A DNA stretch of 64,000 nt from Bactericera cockerelli. Taxonomy: Eukaryota > Arthropoda > Insecta > Hemiptera > Triozidae. The stretch is from assembly GCA_024516035.1 (NCBI GenBank), contig CM044955.1, positions 45,068,085-45,132,084 on the forward strand. The letters are read 5' to 3'. The translations under genes were made by a program, and so were the position numbers. The notes below the pieces were generated by a model. It made no database searches. It was not told the DNA's origin and was given only the letters and a program-made list of their open reading frames with translations. Position 1 is the stretch's first letter; every line of letters starts with the position of its first letter. Positions 55,271 through 60,702 of this stretch are shown in pieces.

Positions 55271-58200
55271 AAACACACACACACACACATACACCACACA
55301 AACACCATACCAAATATACACAACACACACACCCATCCACACACACAAACACATCCACACACACACATCCACATCCACACACACACACACACACACACAC
55401 ACAACATCCACAGACACATCCACACACACACACATCCACACACACACATCCACACACACACACACATCCACATCCACACACACACACACATCAACACACA
55501 CACACACACACACGCACACACACACACACAACAATCATCGCTGTAAATTTCAAAATCTCTCATAGCGGATATTGATAATGTAGCAAACTGGCCTATATTT
55601 CGAGAACGGTTTGTCAGAATATGGCAACAAAGGGCTCAAATAAGCATGTGATGTTCTGAGAGAGTTTTACAATAAAAAAAATATGGGTCCCTACGATAAA
55701 TTTTAGGTTCCGCGCTGGAATCTGTTAAAAAACGTGAAAAGTCTGAAAAAAAGGTCGAAATTTCGAACATTCTGGCTTATATCTCGAGAACGGTACGTCA
55801 GAATGTGGCCTAAAATGAATTGAAAGAAAGCTAATTTTGTCTCATGTGTTTTTAAATAATAAAAAATATATGCCCTCGCGATAAATTTTAAGTTCCGCGC
55901 TTAAATGTGTTAAAAAACGTGAAAAGTCTGAAAAAAAGGTCGAAATTTCGAACATTCTGGCTTATATCTCGAGAACGGTACGTCAGTATGTGGCCTAAAA
56001 TGAATTAAATGAAAGCTAATTTTGTCTAATGTGTTATTAAATAATAAAAAATATAGGTCCTCGCGATAGATTTCAAGTTTCAGAGCAAAGACTGTCTTAA
56101 AATCAGACCCTTCCTCAAGGCAATACTCGAGGAAGGTCATAACTCAAGGACGGTTTGGAATTTTGGACTTTTGATAATTTTCCTGGTACTTTTCAGCAAT
56201 TTTACTTGGGGTCATCTCTCATCAATTTTTTGCTATCTCTTACCGTTTCGCCTAAACAATTCCTGCACACAAAGTCCGTCCATATTTCTCATTTATATAT
56301 AGAGATATAACATTATTCAATATTATTTTGTTCTTATTATTGATTAAAAACATAAAAGAACTGTATTTTGTTTGTATAAAATAATTGAACTAACTTACTT
56401 TCTTTCATTATCTTGGATTTTTTTCATCATCCCGCCGCATTTTATAGTTTTGCTAGCGAGATACAGAGGGGTAGAGCAAAAATCTGACTTTGTTATTGAT
56501 TTGCCAAAGAACTGTTGGTTTAAGAGGAAATTTGATGAGAATAAATTTGTTAGATAGTTTTGTTACAATTCTATCACTTTTTGAATTTTTATTCTAAGTT
56601 GATGAATTACAGAGAAAATTAACAAAAAGTGCGGAAAAACGTATATTGCCCCTTCAATTAGCATATCTAAACTTTAAGCTCCCGGCGGCACGTGTTAACA
56701 ATTTCCGATCGAGCTAAAACTTTATAGGTATCATTTTTTTATGAATTGGAACCATTTGAGGGGGGGAGCTCAGAAAAATACTCGGATTTTTTTCTCACCT
56801 CTATAGCTAAGGGCCACCCTACTGTAACATATATATCTTATGTTGCCTCGGGTAGAAATCAAACATACGACCCTGGGTTGCGTGTGAAGGAGGCTGGTAA
56901 TTTTTTACTCAAAATTGTCCCTTTTATTTCTTTTTTTTTTTTAAGTGGGGTTTAACGTCGTTTTCAACTGCCATGGTCATATCACGACGGGGGTTTTACC
57001 CTCCATTCGCAGGAAACTCACAAACCTGCTACTCACATTGACCTCACCCAGCCTGAGTGGGGCCGGGAAAAGCCAGCGTCACGAGAATTAGAATTTGAAT
57101 GGTCACCCATCCAAGTCTTAACCTCGCTGGATGTCGCTTAACTTCGGTGTTCTGAAGGGAACCGGTGTATTCAACATGCCATCGACGCTGGCTTCCCTTT
57201 TATTTCATTAACTTGTTAGTGGATGTGGTTACGTCGCTTAACTTGTAATGTAAACAACCTAGCGCATGGATCCGTGATCTGTGGATCGGATCCCACCTAA
57301 TGCTTGGATTTTTCCTCATATTTTTGAGCATTTTACTACATAATAATAAGACTCTGATTGTTAGGTGGTAGAATTTTTTTTGCGCATTAACCTCGCCTGG
57401 TGGTTAACTTTCACTAAAGAGTATTATCAATATATTAGCACATGTCCGGGGTCCCTATTGATCAAGGCATCTGTCTGGTAATTCAGAGGTCGGGTTCGAA
57501 ACCCAGCCGGGACCTTTCATTTGGGATTTTGATCACGTAATAGTACGACTTGGACTTACCGCTGGAATAATGGGACTCATTTGTCTCATCGGGCAGTATA
57601 AATAAGGTGATATTATTATTATTACAACCAAGCAACGGTTATATTTTTGGAACAAAAGTAACAAGCATTTTTATATTGTTTTACCAACTTTAATTTAACT
57701 ATTTCAGAGCAAAGGCACTATCAGTGGCTCTTCCAACTCACTAGCCACACCTAGAAATTCCCTGACACCTCGTACTGTGCTCAAAGAAGTGAATGACTCT
57801 CACAATTCAAGTTTACGTAGAACACTGGCCAAGACTCCAAACCGTATAAAGAGCATGTTCACCGGGAATATGAGTCGCAGAGTGAACACGGAGGTAAGTC
57901 CAAAACCTCTGCTTACGGGAGGAGCTCTAAGCTCTATCTCTATCTGACAAAGTCTCAGTTTCAAAAAGACGATTCTGCATATAGTTTGTCTATCTATTGA
58001 GGCCGGCCGGATAAATGCTTCAATTTTGTAGGTACATGTTGATGGGGTCTCGAAAAAGATTTTGGGTCAACCCGGAAAGAGGTCCGATTAATTTACATGT
58101 ATAAAATACTATATATATATTTTTTAAACTTGAAAGCCATTGTTTGGGGTATTAAATGAAAGGTCTTGTTCTTTTGATGCTTTATTAATATAAGATGAAG

Positions 58201-58612
58201 CCGAGTGAGGTCTACAGTTCACAGAACCACTAGTTTTATTATTATTATACAACGCTTTATTAGGTATAAATGGACATTATGTTCATTGTTCATACAAATA
58301 ATTATTTTAACAATGAAAAAAAAAATGGAAACAATATATACCTACAATAAAAATGAAAAAGAATAGAAAATATATAAAAACATAAGTCCTAACTAAAGGG
58401 CGAGGTTATTGCCTATGGCAATCTCTTCCACCCAACCCAAGTTTTACTTCACGAACATGATTTAATTTCAAGTACTTTCCATTATCTTGTATTCACAGAA
58501 CATTCCAGTGACCCCCACCGGGCCCGCCCTCGCCACAGTCACCAATAACAAGAGGTTCAGTTTCATGCGGCGCTCATCAATGGGGATTCCCAGATCAAGT
58601 GACCAGCAGTAA
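22351..58612 (+). CDS. NUMA1: NuMA / Mud orthologue, complete (14 coding exons, one frameshift)
   Basis: Nuclear mitotic apparatus protein (insect Mud). It links dynein to the cortex through Pins/LGN and focuses spindle poles, so it controls spindle orientation. Coding exons: 22351-22380, 24358-24443, 33894-33961, 35680-35946, 37125-43036, 43988-44090, 45288-45353, 45755-45966, 46580-46728, 47556-47788, 48922-48987, 51070-51132, 57708-57893, 58499-58612. Their sum is 7555; removing one surplus A near 39655 gives 2517 aa plus stop, close to fly Mud. Layout: helical CH-like head (aa 1-150), a link with FLQSPTVLN and EIKRLMEDLLAEEEKN as in NuMA, coiled coil (to about 2250) including eleven 91-residue tandem units, an LGN-binding motif (ILQSRNSLCPPHL, about 2341-2353) and a basic Ser/Pro tail. 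No other human or fly family combines these. Confidence 0.9.
22676..22876. mobile_element. 201-bp MITE with arrayed AACATTGTTAGC palindromes
   Basis: Termini TGCCAGGTCCACACTAAGCG and, inverted, TGCCGGGTCCACACTAAGCG. Flanked by TAA at 22673-22675 and 22877-22879. Inside, the palindrome ACATTGTTAGCTAACAATGT and variants recur several times. The 3-bp TAA duplication fits PIF/Harbinger. It lies in NuMA intron 1. Confidence 0.75.
24055..24140 (-). repeat. SINE family 4 fragment
   Basis: ctgacatccaagtacagagc and a degraded B-box complement (ggatcaaacccaggtca) match the region at 32340-32420. Confidence 0.5.
24358..24443 (+). CDS. NUMA1: NuMA exon 2
   Basis: Acceptor tttatttcag|ATG, donor CTCAT|gtgagt, phase 0 in and phase 2 out. 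It encodes MKALNTTNGL to DGLADIIQLLKL, part of the helical head. Confidence 0.88.
24678..27149 (-). mobile_element. Tc1/mariner-type element A (long TIR, TA duplication)
   Basis: Starts CAGGGTGGACCAAAAAAACG and ends in the inverse, with TA on both sides (24676-24677, 27150-27151). TIRs are about 450 bp. The minus strand around 26190-26430 encodes a decayed transposase tail (NIWDHVKNIVYEIPVETKE, stop, then RNMMKRFNLCIQEGGRHFQQ), typical of Tc1/mariner C termini. It is an inverted near-copy of element B over its full length. Confidence 0.85.
25320..25410 (+). repeat. tRNA-like segment inside element A
   Basis: A ggttcaattctcggcggtca B-box-like sequence with a preceding tagctagatgtggtagtg. The inverse copy lies at 29575-29650 in element B. 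A second tRNA-like head (ttagctcagtggtaagctag) lies at 25910-25985, its inverse at about 29055-29115. Both SINE-like pieces were therefore present before A and B diverged. Confidence 0.55.
27152..27253 (+). pseudogene. LINE reverse transcriptase fragment, upstream half
   Basis: Encodes HALSCPLNVDLGVPQGSN then LGPLLFLIYV, an RT motif 4 region. It is continued at 30296 by NDIFHASPRVRF and FADDTTILIAGRN. Elements A, B and C have been inserted into this one retrotransposon. Confidence 0.8.
27258..27899. mobile_element. Palindrome-array MITE C (TATA duplication)
   Basis: Termini TGTTAGCGGCAATGTTGATT and its inverse, flanked by TATA (27254-27257, 27900-27903). The subterminal regions contain arrays of CATAGTTGACTATGCCTA and its variants. 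The right TATA overlaps the TA of element B. It shares ends (TGTT), duplication (TATA) and array style with the element at 51659. Confidence 0.8.
27904..30293 (+). mobile_element. Tc1/mariner-type element B, inverted copy of A
   Basis: Same termini (CAGGGTGGACC), TA at 27902-27903 and 30294-30295, and the same interior in reverse order. The transposase remnant is on the plus strand at about 28620-28835 and is broken by stops. A (GA)n run (28850-28905) is expanded here relative to A. A and B together form a 5.6 kb palindrome with a 754-bp spacer. Confidence 0.85.
30296..31240 (+). pseudogene. LINE reverse transcriptase fragment, downstream half
   Basis: Continues the fragment at 27152: NDIFHASPRVRFTLFADDTT, then frameshifted pieces EKLHVNVAIIHYLF, QKKAIRNIYGMRRFESC and TTRDKNLHKYI in order, as in the thumb and connector of CR1/Jockey-like RTs. 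Several frameshifts; dead. Confidence 0.75.
31413..33408. mobile_element. Long-TIR element nested in the Helitron (TA duplication)
   Basis: Ends CAGGGTGTAACAGACTAAAT and its inverse, flanked by TA (31411-31412, 33409-33410). The arms are about 660 bp (31413-32105, 32740-33408) and nearly identical, each containing a tRNA-like head. The spacer holds a family 4 SINE. No transposase remnant seen; Tc1/mariner-like by its ends. Confidence 0.8.
32200..32470 (-). repeat. tRNA-derived SINE, family 4
   Basis: Minus-strand head with A box GTTAGCGTGCT and B box GGTTCGATCCCCAGCGGG, then a body including the complement of gaggtatgagtggaccccga. Located in the spacer of the long-TIR element, so it arrived before or with it. 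Confidence 0.75.
33894..33961 (+). CDS. NUMA1: NuMA exon 3
   Basis: Acceptor attttcag|AGATG, donor AAAG|gtaagt. Encodes IDVEVNDNSTKDDVHLALSR with FFK. Confidence 0.85.
34167..34790 (+). mobile_element. Helitron-like element, degenerate
   Basis: A 5'-like tctatatattaatgcgaaag and a 3'-like ggcgaagcagcgggtgtaac with a hairpin (cgggt-gta-acccg). The interior aaatttggcatgtaggtcac resembles insect Helitron bodies. No clean CTAG end is visible. It lies in NuMA intron 3. Confidence 0.4.
35150..35265 (-). repeat. tRNA-like SINE fragment
   Basis: The complement carries GGTTT..TTCGAAC and a GCTCAGTGGTCAAGGCGTAT A-box-like run. Confidence 0.5.
35680..35946 (+). CDS. NUMA1: NuMA exon 4
   Basis: Acceptor gtttccag|GATG, donor TCAA|gtaagt. 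Encodes 89 residues of helical head including VQNVLLCLMYHVGVRS and KYLTAFLQLLMVECTD, aligning to the NuMA region before its coiled coil. Confidence 0.9.
37125..43036 (+). CDS. NUMA1: NuMA exon 5: 5.9 kb coiled-coil exon with frameshift
   Basis: Acceptor ttcctttcag|AAAAC, donor ACCAC|gtaagt. One exon encodes about 1970 residues. It starts with a Ser/Thr/Pro linker (SNSPSTPKTSK), then FLQSPTVLN and uninterrupted Glu/Lys/Leu-rich coiled coil to the end. The open frame to 39664 passes into a +1 frame by an A9 run (39646-39654); the frame from there continues to 43036. The tandem array occupies 38291-41070. Apart from this one base, the exon has no stop. Confidence 0.9.
38291..41070 (+). repeat. 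Tandem coiled-coil repeat array, 273-bp units
   Basis: Units start at 38291, 38564, 38837, 39110, 39383, 39657, 39930, 40182, 40434, 40707 and 40980 (the last partial). Nine full units are 91 codons; two (39930, 40182) are 84. A typical unit starts ADEKLLEQTDQIN and ends LSTLK. A weaker unit may precede 38291. 91 is 13 heptads, and the short units lack exactly seven residues (one heptad) near INANLIKEKANIC. Confidence 0.95.
43988..44090 (+). CDS. NUMA1: NuMA exon 6
   Basis: Acceptor cattttag|GTTTAG, donor AAAATG|gtaagt. Encodes RRDLEAEKEARSQEKQE, end of the long coiled coil. Confidence 0.88.
44660..44835 (+). repeat. 5S-headed SINE, degraded
   Basis: gttaaccaacttccaacgag, gaatcctcgtgatcgtggct and ggctgggttaggttaatttg keep the order of the 5S SINE blocks. 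Confidence 0.55.
44949..45185 (-). repeat. 5S rRNA-derived SINE with target duplication
   Basis: Complete minus-strand copy: T-run, tail, core (cctcacccagcctgggttgg), 5S-derived head (ttgcttaacttcggtgatcc), ending ccatcgacgctggc. The duplication ATGTAATGTTT lies at 44938-44948 and 45186-45196. Confidence 0.9.
45288..45353 (+). CDS. NUMA1: NuMA exon 7
   Basis: Acceptor cctttcttag|ACGGAA, donor GAAAAG|gtaaga, phase 0. Encodes TEIANEEVDKRSKVIEKSFK and EK. Confidence 0.88.
45755..45966 (+). CDS. NUMA1: NuMA exon 8
   Basis: Acceptor tacgttttag|ATAATG, donor ACAGG|gtaagt. Encodes the last helical stretch (IKDLNAQLWDIGEKLLKEKE) and a Ser-rich start of the tail. Confidence 0.88.
46385..46475 (+). 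repeat. Unclassified interspersed repeat
   Basis: ttctcacgatggttgatcgc and atagaaatttgtggttcggg match 60185-60300 and the complement of 12105-12250. Confidence 0.45.
46580..46728 (+). CDS. NUMA1: NuMA exon 9
   Basis: Acceptor gcaatttcag|TAATATC, donor TCAG|gtatgt, phase 2 in and 1 out. Encodes a basic, Ser-rich stretch (RRDSIASTSSSRRPTEE; APPSRGRKFSLSSN). Confidence 0.85.
47024..47200 (+). repeat. 5S-headed SINE, partly deleted
   Basis: gagccagcgtcgatggcacg and cgaagttaagcaacatgaag, then ggatgggtgagg and agcgaatggagagtgaaccc; the middle of the head is deleted. Confidence 0.65.
47556..47788 (+). CDS. NUMA1: NuMA exon 10 with LGN/Pins-binding motif
   Basis: Acceptor catgttcag|GTCGAG, donor ATACGG|gtttgt (weak, but phase 0 and followed by a compatible exon). 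It encodes AADEQLRRISILQSRNS and CPPHLQSSYPGE, matching the NuMA segment (RIAELQQRNRVCPPHLKTCY) that binds the TPR groove of LGN/Pins. It is GC-rich compared with the neighbouring introns. Confidence 0.93.
47818..48130 (+). repeat. tRNA-derived SINE, family 4, fullest copy
   Basis: Head GAGTGAGTTAGCGCGCTAGG and GGTTCGATTCCCAGCGGGG, body with gtccactcatacctcgtgag and a tail resembling aatcataggcaaaaaaataa. It starts 30 bases after NuMA exon 10. Confidence 0.8.
48204..48790 (+). repeat. T-run and two tRNA-headed SINE copies (families 5 and 6)
   Basis: 48204-48229 is a T run. 48361-48500 has gcctgatcaataaggcagcg and GGTTCAAGTCC (family 5). 48625-48790 has gcctccgtggcgtaatggtt and gagttcgatacccgg (family 6). 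Family 6 recurs at 53482. Confidence 0.65.
48922..48987 (+). CDS. NUMA1: NuMA exon 11
   Basis: Acceptor ttgttttag|AGGGG, donor GGCCAG|gtacgt, phase 0. Encodes RGLPVASNDLELLLPKKKDK and GQ. Confidence 0.82.
49413..49694 (+). repeat. 5S rRNA-derived SINE with target duplication
   Basis: Nearly identical to the copy at 11364 through head, core and tail, ending in a run of about 28 A. The duplication GAAGTTGGGGC lies at 49402-49412 and 49695-49705. Confidence 0.93.
50041..50210 (+). repeat. tRNA-SINE family 2 body
   Basis: aacctctcttagtgtttaag and gaggtttaagtggtcgaaaa match the 3' part of the SINE at 6548. A second, older copy lies at 50680-50880 with a readable head (agtagttaagacgctggtct). Confidence 0.6.
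50409..50536. mobile_element. MITE, GGCGGAATTAATAGAC family
   Basis: GGGCGGAATTAATAGACGTT to the inverted AATTCCGCCC-type end (cattccgccc), 128 bp, flanked by TTA (50406-50408, 50537-50539). The TTA duplication suits PIF/Harbinger. Confidence 0.8.
51070..51132 (+). CDS. NUMA1: NuMA exon 12
   Basis: Acceptor ccattttcag|ATTACC, donor TTGAAG|gtataa, phase 0. Encodes ITYQKPGPPTPTKRGPRYSL with a final K; Pro/basic tail. Confidence 0.82.
51659..52908 (-). mobile_element. Ginger-like element with iterated TAGGATAAACTAG palindromes
   Basis: Starts TGTTGCAGGCCAAACTG and ends in the inverse (CAGTTTGGCCTGTAACA). It is flanked by TATA at 51655-51658; the other TATA lies at 56830-56833, after the MULE-like insertion. 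Subterminal arms of about 200 bp are arrays of the palindrome aaactagtttatcctagga and relatives. The minus-strand interior keeps a decayed protein C terminus (GDNVTVPIPEVDKGRGELRN, IIGIVLQVTDDGLYKIGTKH, then in another frame CSCAKSCSTDRCLCKKKKIL and CNSKFH). This matches the Cys-rich end of integrase-type (KRBA2-like) transposon proteins. Confidence 0.75.
51930..52293 (-). pseudogene. Remnant of an integrase-type transposon protein C terminus
   Basis: The frame from 52293 encodes SSSDKLHQLAKVGDNVTVPI and a domain resembling the NIIGVIL...LYQIGTK block of KRBA2-like proteins. The Cys-rich end (CSCAKSC to FH) is in another frame, so there is at least one frameshift. No catalytic DDE core is present. 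Transposase-derived by family recognition; not functional. Confidence 0.65.
53482..53830 (+). repeat. tRNA-headed SINE, family 6, with 5S-SINE core
   Basis: Head ggcgtaacggttatgactac and agttcgatccccggt. Then the core shared with the 5S SINEs (gggtgagtgaggtttatgtg; aaagggtaaaacccccgtc). Different head, same body. Confidence 0.75.
53884..54340 (-). pseudogene. Second copy of the unidentified element-encoded protein
   Basis: The complement encodes GQEAVGQAFFGEE, TELATLVKKKSRFF and, nearest the element end, VVNDTAKRGVKLMDE, the same landmarks and order as in the foldback at 3842-6547 but diverged and broken by stops. It lies in the MULE-like element with its 3' end toward the TIR, as in the foldback. 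Confidence 0.55.
54630..54890 (-). repeat. tRNA-derived SINE, family 3
   Basis: Minus-strand copy with B-box complement gttcgaacccaggaccttcc and body cctcccctctgatgggcga. The head end is slightly truncated near 54890. Confidence 0.75.
55053..56305 (-). mobile_element. Non-autonomous Helitron with TC...CTAG ends
   Basis: On the minus strand it begins A|TCTCTATATATAAATGAG and ends in a GCGGGTGCAGCCCGC hairpin directly followed by CTAG|T. No target duplication, as expected. The interior contains the large CA microsatellite and repeats of cttatatctcgagaacgg. It shares aaacggtaagagatagc with the Helitron at 31405-33638. It lies directly inside the right TIR of the MULE-like element. Confidence 0.85.
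55079..55536. repeat. (CA)n microsatellite with CATCCA interruptions
   Basis: About 450 bases of acacac interrupted by catcca and caaaca units. Long apparent reading frames on both strands here are dinucleotide artefacts. Confidence 0.97.
56931..57193 (-). repeat. 5S rRNA-derived SINE with target duplication
   Basis: Minus-strand full copy (tail gtggggtttaacgtcg, core complement cacccagcctgagtggggcc, head complement ctggatgtcgcttaacttcg). The 13-bp duplication TCCCTTTTATTTC lies at 56918-56930 and 57194-57206. Confidence 0.93.
57236..57620 (+). repeat. tRNA-SINE family 2 then family 1, tandem
   Basis: 57236-57435 carries the family 2 body (aacctcgcctggtggttaac; actaaagagtatta). 57446-57620 carries a family 1 copy (tcgggttcgaaacccagccg; gggcagtataaataaggtga). 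The same two families flank the foldback at 3618-6763. Confidence 0.7.
57708..57893 (+). CDS. NUMA1: NuMA exon 13
   Basis: Acceptor aactatttcag|AGCAAA, donor ACGGAG|gtaagt, phase 0, 62 codons. Encodes a Ser/Thr/Arg-rich tail (TPRNSLTPRTVLKEVND; LAKTPNRIKSMFTGNMSRR). Confidence 0.87.
58236..58440 (-). repeat. 3' tail of a LINE-like repeat
   Basis: aaagggcgaggttattgcct and ggcaatctcttccacccaac after AT-rich sequence; same family as 905-1125 and 10083-10277. Confidence 0.55.
58499..58612 (+). CDS. NUMA1: NuMA exon 14 (terminal)
   Basis: Acceptor gtattcacag|AACATT, phase 0, stop TAA at 58610-58612. Encodes NIPVTPTGPALATVTNNKRF to SMGIPRSSDQQ. The basic RFSFMRRSS is a candidate nuclear localisation/phosphorylation cluster. 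Confidence 0.85.
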   Translation, partial: NIPVTPTGPALATVTNNKRFSFMRRSSMGIPRSSDQQ

Positions 58613-58751
58613 GGTCAAGAATACTACAACGTGTTGTAGAATACTACAACACGTTCCACATCAATTGATTTGTAATATATTATAATAATATGTATGTCAA
58701 GTATGTCTAACTGAGTTGCCCAAATAAGTCAAATTGGCACTGCCATTTTCA

Positions 58752-58786
<35 letters not shown>

Positions 58787-60702
58787 TTTCTTTATATTCT
58801 GCTGCTGTATGACTAGATTCGTTCTTTTGGCAGCAATTCAAGTAGTCTCTAATATTTTAGAAATTATCAGAGGGATATTACAATTGAATGACATAAAATA
58901 CTATTCAAATGAAGAATCCTTGTCTCATAAAATATACATCATTAATGTACTTTCTTATACAATTTTGATTTGATGAGTATAACAAAGAATGGGATTCCCA
59001 AGTCATTTAACCAGCAGTAATAGCAATGAATATTAAATCATTTTGATTTTGTTAGTAAAAAAAGAAAAAGTCTACGACTAAGTGAGACTATCTTTCAGTA
59101 AGAAATTTTTAATACATACGTATTTATATTGTATAGTTTAGTTGAGTGTTTCACAGGGTTTTTGTAACGTTTAAAACAACTGCTTATAAAAAAAAAATAT
59201 TTCATAGAACCAATATCTTAGTACATTTGTATGCTCAACCCATTACCCACATTATATGCCTCTCCTCTCATGGACGCAACGTGACAATACTTGCCCTTTA
59301 GTGTCTGGTTCAACACGAACGCAACCGGAGGTGTCCCTTGTAATGCAAATAACATTGTGTAATATACACAGTGTAGAGTAGATCATATATTCCATTATTT
59401 TGTTTGTAGAACAACTTGATTAAGTTGTTTCTTATGTACATATTCAAGATTTTTCCCTTTAATATATATAAGTAATTATTGAATACCACGTTCTTTAATA
59501 TAATAATCATCGTGTTTATATTTTCTATACGTTTCCACATGCCTTGTCCAAAATTTATGATAATAACATGAGTTTTAAAATGTCGTCCGAGGACTCTGGC
59601 TACCAAGTACGGCCATGCCTTGACCTAACAGAGCGGGTCTCGAGGTAGTTGAAAATAAATAAAACCTCTTTGAAGAACTTGATTTTTTAAATGTATCTCA
59701 TTATCAGTTGTTCCATTTAAGACTTCAAATTTGACCACCCTGGGACCACCCCTACAAGTTTGAATTTGAAAAGCCCTGAAATTCCCCTTGAAGTAAAAAT
59801 GCACGTGTTAAAAATCCTCTGAATTATTACAGCTTTTGAGAAATTGGGGCTCTAACATTTTTCAAACAAACATGGGTATAGACGAAGAAGAAGCTAGTAC
59901 CTATTTTTCAAACTGAGAAAATATTATCACTGCAAAAAAACCTGATTAACCACTTATAGACACAGAAGAAATATGGTCAAGGTCTTGAAGAAAACAATCA
60001 TGCATTGGGTCCGAACCCACGACGAATCCCCATGCTACCTGGATAACCCGACTAGCGCTTTGATCACTATGACCACCATGAATGTCTCTTGAAACTGTAA
60101 AAAAAACATAGTTTAAAAAAGAAGACGTTTTTTAATAAAAAAATATTTATTAAAACAATTCAAATTTAGGTGCATATGGATTGGCTAGTAAACTTATAAT
60201 AATGGCTTATAAAGAAAAGTGCAAGTCCTCATGATGGTTGATCGCACTTTGAAATATGTGGTTCAGGACAAGCCAACTTTTTTTTAATGATATTTATATA
60301 CAGAGAAGACTTAAAAATCAGAGTCTTTGCTCCTAAGCCAACTTTGAAATAAAGTTGGCTGGAGACTATCACTCACCCCTCCAGCTGTAGCCAAGCTGAT
60401 AAGTTGATCTACAACAAATTGAAGAAACACATATATTTTAAATATCATATCTTTCCTTTGAGTAATGTTAGTGACTAATGCTTGAGGCCCAGAGGCCGAC
60501 TTCGATTTCCAGTTCTGCATAATAAATAAAAAATGTTACCTTCTAACTTTCGATTAAATATAAAGAATTGTAGATACAAATCAACTCCACAATGAGAGAC
60601 AGATAAAAACAGTAAGGTATAATTCTAACAGAAAGTTCAAGGGCCAAACTATAACATAATTACAACAAAGATTAGATAAGAACATCCCTTAAGTTGGACT
60701 TT
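58613..60702. other. Convergent intergenic region, NuMA to IPPK
   Basis: 3' flank of both genes. It holds a T28 run (58749-58776), an echo of the NuMA last codons at 58987-59026, an ATTAAA at 59032, a fragment of SINE family 3 near 59255, a tRNA-like minus-strand fragment at 59995-60085 and an unclassified repeat at 60185-60380. 59400-59990 shows nothing recognisable. Confidence 0.6.
60185..60380 (+). repeat. Unclassified interspersed repeat
   Basis: ctcatgatggttgatcgcac and agccaactttgaaataaagt; related to 46385-46475 and the complement of 12105-12250. Confidence 0.45.

Larger units (their letters stand above)
52910..56821. mobile_element. MULE-like element, 3.9 kb, 9-bp target duplication
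   Basis: Ends TAGGGTGGCCCTTA and its inverse; long TIRs of about 500 bp (52910-53405, 56315-56821). A perfect 9-bp duplication CTGTAACAT (52901-52909, 56822-56830) lies within the right end of the Ginger-like element. Long TIRs with 9-bp duplications are typical of Mutator-like elements. It contains a SINE at 53482, a protein remnant at 53884, a SINE at 54630 and a Helitron at 55053. Confidence 0.88.

Noticed and set aside
55017..55565. Long Thr/His- or Cys/Val-rich reading frames on both strands
   Set aside because: They are translations of the CA/GT microsatellite in every frame, not genes.
60311..60520. 69-codon minus-strand frame downstream of IPPK
   Set aside because: It overlaps a repeat with related copies at 12105 and 46385, and no family resemblance was seen.
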